Assembly: GCA_016650185.1 (NCBI GenBank)
Contig: JAENWE010000217.1
Location: 1 to 10,689 of the forward strand
Direction of reading: 5' to 3'
Origin: Vicinamibacteria bacterium
GTDB lineage: Bacteria > Acidobacteriota > Vicinamibacteria > Fen-336 > JAGNNV01
Length of the DNA: 10,689 nt
Part shown: positions 1 through 5,896 of the stretch, in pieces
Numbering within the stretch: position 1 is the first letter of the stretch
Layout: each line of letters starts with the position of its first letter
The notes under the pieces: generated by a model
What the model saw: the letters and a program-made list of their open reading frames with translations, nothing else
What the model was told of the DNA's origin: nothing
The model's database searches: none
Program-made: the position numbers and the translations under genes

Positions 1-1210
1 TCATGATGTTGATATCGGGCTTGTTCAGCGAAGCCAGAGCCGAGTACAAGGTGTTGGTCTTCCCCGATCCGGTGGGGCCCGTGACCAGCACGATTCCATA
101 GGGTTTGTCGATGTTGCGCTTGAACTTGACCAGCGATTCGGTCTCGAAACCGAGCTTTGTCATGTCGAGCATCAGCTTGGATTTATCGAGAAGACGCATG
201 ACGATCTTCTCGCCCCACAACGTAGGCAGGCATGAAACCCGGAAGTCCATTTCCCGGCTGCGGTCTTCGATCTTGAGGCGGATCTTGATGCGACCGTCCT
301 GGGGCAGGCGTTTTTCCGAGATGTCGAGCTTCGACATGATCTTGATGCGCGAGGTCAGGGGATCCTTCAACTTCATGGGCAAGGCCATGATGTTGTAAAG
401 GATGCCGTCAATCCGGAACCGGACCCGGAACTCCTTCTCGTACGGTTCGATATGAATGTCGGACGCGCCTCGTTTGAGGGAATCGATGAGAAGGACATTG
501 GCGAGCTTGACCACGGGCGCCGCTTCGGACGAGCGCGACAGGGCGCCCAGATCGATTTCGTCTTCCTCGGTCTTGAGGGTTTCGACCTCTCCTTCCTCCT
601 CGCCGATCGAATCGATGTCGACCTCGGACAAGCCGACCGAGGCCATGTCGTCGAAGGTCAACCCCGGACCTTCCATCACTTCCTTCAAGGTGGGGCTCTT
701 GCCCAGCCCTCCGCCGCCCTTCTGATTCCCGCCGCCGCCGCCGCCGCTGGGAGGCCCGCCTTCCTGGCGCAACGTAAGCGAGCGGGCGCTGCCGTAAAAG
801 CGATTGATCGCCTCCTCGATCGTGATCTCGGAGGCGACCACGGGATCCACGTTGTATCCCGTCATGAACTTGATGTCGTCCATGGCGAAGACGTTCGTGG
901 GATCGCTCATGGCGAGGGTGAGGACGGCCCCCGCGCGAGAGATGGGAATCACCTGGTACTTGCGACAGGTCTCGCCGGGCAGGACCTTCAAGACCGTCGG
1001 GTCGATGTCGAAGGTGGCGAGGTTGATCGAGGGCACTCCGTACTGCCTTGAGAGCAGGCCGGTGATTTCGTCATCCTTGACGAAGCCAAGGCTCACCAGG
1101 GCCCGGCCCAGTTTGATTCCATTCTGTTTTTGGTGAGCCAGAGCTTCCTGAAGCTGCTGGGCGGTAATCAGGCCCTCCTTCTGGAGCATCTCACCTATCT
1201 TTACGGGCAT
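1..1210 (-). CDS. pilB: Type IV pilus assembly ATPase PilB (N-terminal part, cut by window edge)
   Basis: Cytoplasmic hexameric motor ATPase that powers extension of type IV pili. The 403 visible residues hold an N-terminal MshEN-type domain (about 1-140), a Gly-rich linker (about 151-170, six glycines in a row), an acidic stretch (about 196-220), and the N2 and catalytic core with the family signature ASDIHIEP (249-256), RLPQDGR (301-307) and Walker A GPTGSGKT (378-385). The Asp/His boxes, Walker B and Cys motif would lie beyond the left edge. The N-terminal domain and the segments around APVVKLAN and YEKEFRVRFR resemble the PilB of myxobacteria more than GspE, so I prefer PilB, though a GspE/MshE-like relative is possible. 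The start is the ATG at 1210. An in-frame TAA lies three codons upstream, and motif 1 of MshEN begins at residue 4, so neither a longer nor a much shorter protein fits. No Shine-Dalgarno sequence precedes it. Confidence 0.85.
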   Translation of the reverse strand, partial: MPVKIGEMLQKEGLITAQQLQEALAHQKQNGIKLGRALVSLGFVKDDEITGLLSRQYGVPSINLATFDIDPTVLKVLPGETCRKYQVIPISRAGAVLTLAMSDPTNVFAMDDIKFMTGYNVDPVVASEITIEEAINRFYGSARSLTLRQEGGPPSGGGGGGNQKGGGGLGKSPTLKEVMEGPGLTFDDMASVGLSEVDIDSIGEEEGEVETLKTEEDEIDLGALSRSSEAAPVVKLANVLLIDSLKRGASDIHIEPYEKEFRVRFRIDGILYNIMALPMKLKDPLTSRIKIMSKLDISEKRLPQDGRIKIRLKIEDRSREMDFRVSCLPTLWGEKIVMRLLDKSKLMLDMTKLGFETESLVKFKRNIDKPYGIVLVTGPTGSGKTNTLYSALASLNKPDINIM

Positions 1211-1216
1211 AAAGGG

Positions 1217-1222
1217 ATATTA
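1217..1222 (-). promoter_or_regulatory. Candidate -10 element of pilB, probably leaderless
   Basis: Read on the minus strand this is TAATAT, ending six bases before the pilB ATG. That places the expected transcription start at or next to the start codon. I see no good -35 hexamer 16-18 bases further upstream, and no Shine-Dalgarno sequence. The same hexamer contains the in-frame TAA that fixes the pilB start. The assignment is inferred from spacing and sequence only. Confidence 0.4.
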
Positions 1223-1286
1223 GCCCAGGCGCGACTACCGTCGGGCCTTGTGGAAAGACGGGACTCGGGTTCAGAATCAGGGTCCC

Positions 1287-1991
1287 ATGAACGAAGCTCG
1301 CCGGTCGTTTCTCGCCACCGTCGGCGCCACCACCGTGGCGGCCCTCGCCTCAGACACTCTCGCGCAGACGACCATGGCGACCCCCGAAAGGAAAGTGATG
1401 CCCATCGAACTCCCCAAGCTCCCCTTTGAAGACAACGCGCTCGCGCCCGCTATCTCATCGAACACGATCTCGTTTCATTACGGGAAACACCACCGGGCCT
1501 ACGTCGACAACCTGAACAAGGCGATCGCGGGCACGGATCTGGCGGACAAGCCGCTCGTGGAGATCGTCCGCGCCACCGCAGGCAAAGCGGACAAGACCGC
1601 GATCTTCAACAACTCGGCCCAGGTCTGGAACCACACGTTCTACTGGAACTCACTCTCGCCCATATTGATGACGCCCTCCAAGGACCTGGCTGACCGCATC
1701 GAGAAGGACTTTGGCGGCATGGCGAAGTTCAAGGAGCAGTTCGCGGCCGCGGCCATGGGCCAGTTCGGTTCCGGCTGGGCCTGGCTGGTGGCGGATGGCG
1801 GGGTCTTGAAGGTGACCAAAACGCCAAACGCGGAAACTCCAATCACGACTGCCGCGAAGCCCCTCATCACCCTCGACGTGTGGGAACACGCCTACTACCT
1901 CGATCACCAGAACAAGCGCGCGGAATACGTGGCCGCGGTGCTGGACAAGCTGATCAACTGGGAGTTCGCGTCCAGGAACCTGGTCGAATAG
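1287..1991 (+). CDS. sodB: Tat-exported iron-type superoxide dismutase
   Basis: Converts superoxide to oxygen and hydrogen peroxide. The 234-residue product starts with a twin-arginine signal (ARRSFLATVG at 4-13, Ala-rich stretch to about 26, likely cleavage near LA|Q at 26/27). It should therefore be exported already folded with its metal. The mature part is a complete Fe/Mn SOD with the usual four ligands: His64 (FHYGKHH), His116 (NHTFYW), Asp197 and His201 (DVWEHAYY). The outer-sphere glutamine is Gln112 in NNSAQVWNH, the position used by iron SODs, and the NAETPIT segment also lacks the Gln of manganese SODs. Both favour iron, although cambialistic use cannot be excluded. I chose the ATG at 1287 because it begins right at the Tat n-region; an in-frame TTG at 1248 would add 13 residues in front of it. 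It is divergent from pilB across 76 bases. Confidence 0.9.
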   Translation: MNEARRSFLATVGATTVAALASDTLAQTTMATPERKVMPIELPKLPFEDNALAPAISSNTISFHYGKHHRAYVDNLNKAIAGTDLADKPLVEIVRATAGKADKTAIFNNSAQVWNHTFYWNSLSPILMTPSKDLADRIEKDFGGMAKFKEQFAAAAMGQFGSGWAWLVADGGVLKVTKTPNAETPITTAAKPLITLDVWEHAYYLDHQNKRAEYVAAVLDKLINWEFASRNLVE

Positions 1992-2003
1992 ACGAACCTC
2001 CCC

Positions 2004-2050
2004 GGGTGAGAGGTGGGCTAGCCTTCGCCGAGTCTGTCCCACCTCAACCC
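2004..2050 (+). repeat. Imperfect inverted repeat (hairpin) ahead of the M28 gene
   Basis: GAGGTGGG (2010-2017) pairs perfectly with CCCACCTC (2038-2045). An outer GGGT (2004-2007) pairs with ACCC (2047-2050), separated from the inner stem by a small asymmetric internal loop. The 20-base loop begins next to the palindrome GGCTAGCC (2016-2023). No T-run follows, so it does not look like a rho-independent terminator. It ends five bases before the AAAGGAG of the M28 gene, so it could be a leader structure, a protein-binding site or an mRNA end-protector for sod. Its role is inferred. Confidence 0.45.
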
Positions 2051-2054
2051 CGTC

Positions 2055-2061
2055 AAAGGAG
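2055..2061 (+). promoter_or_regulatory. Ribosome binding site deciding the M28 GTG start
   Basis: AAAGGAG lies seven bases before the GTG at 2069. It is the clearest Shine-Dalgarno sequence in the window. It decides the start over the much longer open frame, which reaches back into the sod coding region. Confidence 0.8.
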
Positions 2062-2068
2062 ACTTCCT

Positions 2069-3496
2069 GTGCGCCCAAACGTCCTTTCCTTCGCCCTGAT
2101 CGGGGCGGCTCTGCTCACTCCCGGGTCCACCTGGGCCCAGGCCAAAGGGCCAAGGGCGGGCGCGCGGGGGGCGGCGGTTTCTGGTCCGGCCTGGATTTCT
2201 CCCTATCAGCCGATCGCGGATCGCATCCTCGCGACCACGAAAGATGCGGGGGGGAACTTCGCCTGGGATCGCCTGGCCTTCATGACCGATACCTTCGGCC
2301 CGCGGCTTTCCGGTTCGGCGAACCTCGATGCCACCTTGAGGTGGGCCGAGGCTGAGATGAAGAAAGACGGTTTGGAGAACGTCCGCCTCGAACCGGTGAT
2401 GGCGCCGCAATGGATCCGCGGCGACGAAGGCCTCGAGATCCTTGAGCCCTTCCCGAACAAGGTCCCGATTCTCGGTCTCGGGGGCAGCGTCAGCACGCGC
2501 TCCGAGGGCGTCACCGGCGAGCTGATGATCGTCAAGTCCTTCGACGAGCTCAACGCGCGAAAGGATGAAGCGCGCGGGCGCATCGTCCTCTTCAACGTCC
2601 TTTACACCAACTACGGCGAGACGGTGCGCTATCGAGGAGGAGGCGCCTCGGCCGCCGCCAAGGCCGGCGCGGTCGCGGCGCTGGTGCGATCGGTGGGGCT
2701 GCCCGGGTTGCGAACCCCGCACACCGGAGGTATGCGCTACGAGGACGGCGCGCCGAAGATCCCCACCGCAGCCATCCCCACGGAGGATGCCGACCGGTTC
2801 GATCGGATGGCGAAGCGGGGACAGAAGATCGTCCTTCGCCTCAAGATGGATGCGCACTTTCTTGACGACGCTCCCTCGGCCAATCTGGTGGGCGAAATCC
2901 GTGGAACCGAGAATCCAGACGAAGTCGTTCTGCTCGGCGGCCACATCGACTCCTGGGATCCGGGCACCGGCGCCATGGACGACGGCGGCGGCTGTGTTGT
3001 GACCTGGGAGGCCCTGCGCATCCTCAAGAACCTCGGGTTGAGACCCAAACGCACCATCCGAGTTGTGCTCTTCACGAACGAAGAAAACGGCGGGGCAGGC
3101 GGAAATGGCTACCGCGATGCCCACAAGGCCGAGCTCGACAAGCACGTCCTGGCCCTGGAATCGGACTCCGGAGTGTTTCGGCCCCGCGGCTTCGGTTTCA
3201 CGGGCTCGGACGCCGCTCGCCAGACGCTCAGCGAGATCGCGGCTGTGCTGAAGCCGCTGGGCGCTGACGTCATTGGACCTCAGGGAGGCGGAGCCGATAT
3301 CGGGCCGTCCGTCGCGGCCGCGAAGATCCCGTCCGCGAGCCTGGAGGTGGATGGATCGAGATATTTCCTGCTTCACCACACGCCTGCGGACACCGTGGAC
3401 AAGCTGGATCCCAAGGATCTCGCCGACAACGCGGCCGCCATAGCGTTCCTGGCCTACGTGGTCGCGGATCTGGAAGCGCCACTCCAAAGACCCTGA
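2069..3496 (+). CDS. Secreted M28 zinc metallopeptidase, carboxypeptidase Q (PGCP) type
   Basis: A predicted co-catalytic dizinc exopeptidase of family M28 acting outside the cytoplasm on small peptides. The 475-residue product has a Sec signal peptide (about 1-23, likely cleavage at TWA|Q). It has a PA-like insert (about 130-250) and a C-terminal catalytic domain. The zinc and catalytic residues are visible: His292 and Asp294 in GGHIDSWD, Asp304 or 305 in AMDDGGG, Glu338-Glu339 in TNEENGG, Asp366 in ESDSG, and His436 or 437 in LLHHTPADT. The HIDSWD motif followed by AMDDGGG and a WEAL helix is characteristic of the plasma glutamate carboxypeptidase (carboxypeptidase Q) subgroup. The GTG start is set by the AAAGGAG and by the signal peptide beginning there. 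The gene follows sod by 77 bases. Substrate specificity cannot be read from sequence. Confidence 0.88.
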   Translation: MRPNVLSFALIGAALLTPGSTWAQAKGPRAGARGAAVSGPAWISPYQPIADRILATTKDAGGNFAWDRLAFMTDTFGPRLSGSANLDATLRWAEAEMKKDGLENVRLEPVMAPQWIRGDEGLEILEPFPNKVPILGLGGSVSTRSEGVTGELMIVKSFDELNARKDEARGRIVLFNVLYTNYGETVRYRGGGASAAAKAGAVAALVRSVGLPGLRTPHTGGMRYEDGAPKIPTAAIPTEDADRFDRMAKRGQKIVLRLKMDAHFLDDAPSANLVGEIRGTENPDEVVLLGGHIDSWDPGTGAMDDGGGCVVTWEALRILKNLGLRPKRTIRVVLFTNEENGGAGGNGYRDAHKAELDKHVLALESDSGVFRPRGFGFTGSDAARQTLSEIAAVLKPLGADVIGPQGGGADIGPSVAAAKIPSASLEVDGSRYFLLHHTPADTVDKLDPKDLADNAAAIAFLAYVVADLEAPLQRP

Positions 3497-3601
3497 TCCC
3501 GCGCTGCGGCCCACTCATCCTGCCTCCTCAAGAGTCCGCCGGGAAGGCGACTCGGATCCCGGGGTTCCCTTCGACCGTAAGGAGTGCGTCAGACTAGGGA
3601 C

Positions 3602-4432
3602 ATGAGCGAGCGCACCGTAGAACGACTTGTGTCGGCTGTCCCCACTTCGGATGGGGCGGGAGTCCGCCTCAGTCGCGCCATCGCGAACGCGGAACTGGAC
3701 CACCTTGACCCGTTTCTGCTCCTGGACGAATTCCGCTCCGATGATCCGAATGACTACATCGCCGGTTTTCCGGACCATCCCCATCGTGGATTCGAGACGG
3801 TTACGTACATGCTGGCCGGCAAGATGGAGCATGCGGATCACGCCGGCAACCGGGGCCTTCTGACCTCGGGCGGCGCACAGTGGATGACCGCGGGCCGGGG
3901 CCTCATCCACTCGGAAACGCCCAAACAGGAAGACGGTCTGATGTGGGGCTTCCAACTGTGGGTCAATCTTCCCGCCGCAAACAAGATGACGGCCCCGCGT
4001 TATCAGGATATCGACCCTTCGGCTATTCCGGAGGTGACCATCGAGCGGGGCTCGGTCCGAGTGATCGCCGGTGTTTTCGGGGGCGCCACCGGCCCGGTCC
4101 AGGGCATCGTCACGGATCCTGTTTATCTGGACGTTCGCCTTGACGCCTTAGGGCGTTTCGAGACTACCTTGCCGGAGGACCACACTGCCTTCGTCTATGC
4201 CTACCAGGGCCAGGGCACGGTGGGCGCCGCGGTTCTCGAACCAAAGTCTCTCGGCGTCCTTTCGAAAGGCGACACCATCCGGGCTACGGCCACCGGTTCC
4301 GATTTCCGTTTCCTGTGCATCGCGGCTCGACCGCTGAACGAGCCCATCGCCCGCTACGGTCCATTCGTGATGAATACCCGGGAAGAAATCCACCAGGCGT
4401 TCGATGACTTCCGAAACGGTCGGTTCGCATGA
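3602..4432 (+). CDS. Pirin family protein
   Basis: A bicupin of the pirin family, 276 residues, expected in the cytoplasm. The metal site of the N-terminal cupin is intact: His59 and His61 in FPDHPHRGFET, and His103 and Glu105 in GRGLIHSETP. The C-terminal cupin (about 150-276) lacks equivalent ligands, as usual in the family. Bacterial pirins include quercetin-dioxygenase-like enzymes and proteins that modulate other enzymes or stress responses; nothing here tells which applies. I chose the ATG at 3602, where homologous pirins begin (ERTVERL). The GTG at 3584 is also possible but overlaps its own GGAG. No well-spaced Shine-Dalgarno sequence supports either start. The gene overlaps the next by ATGA, so the two are probably co-translated. 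Confidence 0.88.
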   Translation: MSERTVERLVSAVPTSDGAGVRLSRAIANAELDHLDPFLLLDEFRSDDPNDYIAGFPDHPHRGFETVTYMLAGKMEHADHAGNRGLLTSGGAQWMTAGRGLIHSETPKQEDGLMWGFQLWVNLPAANKMTAPRYQDIDPSAIPEVTIERGSVRVIAGVFGGATGPVQGIVTDPVYLDVRLDALGRFETTLPEDHTAFVYAYQGQGTVGAAVLEPKSLGVLSKGDTIRATATGSDFRFLCIAARPLNEPIARYGPFVMNTREEIHQAFDDFRNGRFA

Positions 4433-5208
4433 ACGAAGCGCTCGCGGGCGGAGGAGAGCCGCCGAAGCGTAAGGGGACCGGGGGCAGCTGGGCCGTCGCC
4501 ATAGTTTTCCTCACCATCGCGTGTCTCGTGCTCCCGATTCTCCTTATCCGTTCAACCATGAAGCGGGTTCGAAGCCTGGGCGGCGCGGCCGAGAGCGCCC
4601 TGATCGCCGTGCGCAAGGTGGCCGAGGGATTTCAAACCGGTAAGGTCGAAACCACGTTCCGCAGCTACGCCACCGAGCTCAATACCGTAGCCAAGTTCGA
4701 ATTCGCAGAGCTCAGACAACTCGAGTCCTTCGAGCGAACCGACAGCGCCTCCATCGGCTGGGGGAGCATTCCTCTTCCCGACGTAGTGGTCGAGGCTCGC
4801 GGCCAGGTTGTCTACACCTACGTTCTCGACTTCAAGAAGCGCTGGGACCTGAAACTCGAAGGCCAACGGGTGGAGGTCACGGCGCCGGCTCCCGAATTTT
4901 CCGCTCCGGCCCTCGATCCATCGACGCTCCGCTTCGAAACCAAGCGAGGATCGGTGCTCCGCAACGAAGAGACCGTTCGCGCGTCCCTGCAGGACGGCCT
5001 TTCGGCGCTTCTCAATCAGCGCGCCCGCGAACACCTGCCCCTGGTACGGGAGAGCGGGAGAAAGAGCACCGAGGACTTCGTGAAGAACTTCCTTCTCTCA
5101 AATTACGACGACGCGGCGGCGCTGACCGTGCGCGTCCGTTTCGCGGACGAACCCTCTGAGACACCCGCCGTGCCTTCCTTGTCGATGGAAGGCACTCCAA
5201 AAAAATAG
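4429..5208 (+). CDS. Single-pass membrane protein resembling DUF4230
   Basis: 259 residues: a short basic cytoplasmic N-terminus (PPKRK), one transmembrane helix (about 21-41), then a periplasmic domain of about 215 residues. The domain's pattern recalls DUF4230: an opening ELNTVAKFEFAELRQLE stretch, a strand ending QVVYTYVLDF, a VEVTAPAPEFSAPALDPST segment, and a helical stretch with SALLNQRAREH. I judge this from pattern memory and cannot confirm it by profile search. The function of DUF4230 is unknown. There is no lipobox and no catalytic motif that I recognise. Its start overlaps the pirin stop in ATGA, so translational coupling is likely. It ends in an A7 run (5199-5205) encoding two lysines. 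The convergent yqgE stop is four bases away. Confidence 0.7.
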   Translation: MNEALAGGGEPPKRKGTGGSWAVAIVFLTIACLVLPILLIRSTMKRVRSLGGAAESALIAVRKVAEGFQTGKVETTFRSYATELNTVAKFEFAELRQLESFERTDSASIGWGSIPLPDVVVEARGQVVYTYVLDFKKRWDLKLEGQRVEVTAPAPEFSAPALDPSTLRFETKRGSVLRNEETVRASLQDGLSALLNQRAREHLPLVRESGRKSTEDFVKNFLLSNYDDAAALTVRVRFADEPSETPAVPSLSMEGTPKK

Positions 5209-5223
5209 ACTCCTAGTGAATCT
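5199..5223 (-). terminator. Weak candidate rho-independent terminator of yqgE
   Basis: Read on the minus strand, AGATTC (5223-5218) can pair with GAGTCT (5212-5207), including one G-U pair. The five-base loop ACTAG contains the yqgE stop codon. One base later comes a run of seven T (5205-5199). The stem is short and has only two G-C pairs, so efficiency would be modest. On the plus strand the A-run precedes the stem, so it would not serve the DUF4230-like gene. Confidence 0.35.
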
Positions 5224-5776
5224 GTTCGGAGCGGCCGAAGGCGGTGGCCGCACCCAGGCCCAGACGCTCCATGGACGCATCCCACAGATCGGCTGCGGCG
5301 TGGGTGAAGGCGAGTTCCGGATCGTAGCCAAGCACAAACCACCAGCCGTCGGTGATCTCACGGTCGAGCTGAGTGGCGCCCCATCCGGCGTAGCCGATGA
5401 CCAGAATGGCTTCCGCCACCTCGCCATCGGGCGCCTCCGAGAACGCGAGCGGAAGTATGTTCGCGTTGCCGCAGGCAAAGAGTCCGGGAGCCACCTCGGT
5501 CGCATCTTCGCTCAGGGGATCGCGAAGGAGGACGGTGAGACCGGTGGCGCCCACCGGGCCCCCGAGCCGCAGAGGCGTGTCGGGATGAAGTCCTGACGAG
5601 AGGCGATCAGGAAGAACGTCCTGAACGCTCACATCCAGAACGCGGTTCACCACCCAGCCCAAGGCGCCGGTTTCGTCGTGATGACCGATGACCATGACGG
5701 TCCGCGCGAACTTCGGATCGTTCATGAGAGGCGACGCCACGAGCATGTAGGGTGCGGCCAGATCGGAGCTGTTCAT
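5213..5776 (-). CDS. yqgE: YqgE/AlgH family protein
   Basis: 187-residue cytoplasmic protein of the YqgE/AlgH (DUF179) family. Hallmarks in order are LVASPLMNDPKFARTVMVI (12-30), GALGWVVNR (37-45), LRLGGPV (69-75) and GYAGWGATQLDREI (128-141), followed by WWFV. The length matches the family. AlgH was first linked to alginate regulation in Pseudomonas, but the biochemical role remains unclear. It lacks the yqgF (ruvX) neighbour found in Enterobacteria. The ATG at 5776 fits the family start. A much longer frame runs upstream through the antisense of the CoA-transferase gene and is not real. No Shine-Dalgarno sequence precedes the start. A TACGCT hexamer ends ten bases before it. Confidence 0.9.
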   Translation of the reverse strand: MNSSDLAAPYMLVASPLMNDPKFARTVMVIGHHDETGALGWVVNRVLDVSVQDVLPDRLSSGLHPDTPLRLGGPVGATGLTVLLRDPLSEDATEVAPGLFACGNANILPLAFSEAPDGEVAEAILVIGYAGWGATQLDREITDGWWFVLGYDPELAFTHAAADLWDASMERLGLGAATAFGRSEQIH

Positions 5777-5896
5777 GACGGGGAAGAGCGTACACCGTCC
5801 GGGCCAGGAAGCAAGATGAATTTCGACGGGCGGGGCGAGCCAACAAGGGGATTGAGCGGCGGCTGACCAAACCGTCCGCCTTAAGATCGAGTCGCC
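5777..5896. promoter_or_regulatory. Divergent promoter region of yqgE and the CoA-transferase gene
   Basis: 120 non-coding bases separate the two divergent start codons, so both promoters should lie here. Toward yqgE (minus strand), TTGCTT is followed 16 bases later by TACGCT (5792-5787), ten bases before the ATG. Toward the CoA-transferase, TAAGAT (5882-5887) sits nine bases before the ATG at 5897. Neither gene has a convincing Shine-Dalgarno sequence. The promoter elements are weak matches and are inferred. Confidence 0.4.

Noticed and set aside
452..1136. Plus-strand open frames over the pilB region
   Set aside because: They are antisense shadows of pilB, which carries unambiguous motifs on the minus strand.
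1880..2068. Longer start for the M28 gene inside the sod coding region
   Set aside because: This part translates to a shadow of sod with no protein features. The AAAGGAG and signal peptide put the start at 2069.
2018..3514. A 498-codon open frame on the minus strand, antisense to the M28 gene
   Set aside because: The peptide is rich in Arg, Gly and Ala with no recognisable motif. Its frame is the expected shadow of a GC-rich gene, and the plus strand encodes a complete M28 enzyme with all ligands.
3497..3601. A regulatory element or small gene between the M28 gene and pirin
   Set aside because: Only short chance repeats are present (for example GGGAA at 3541 and TTCCC at 3566). I see no convincing promoter, terminator or peptide.
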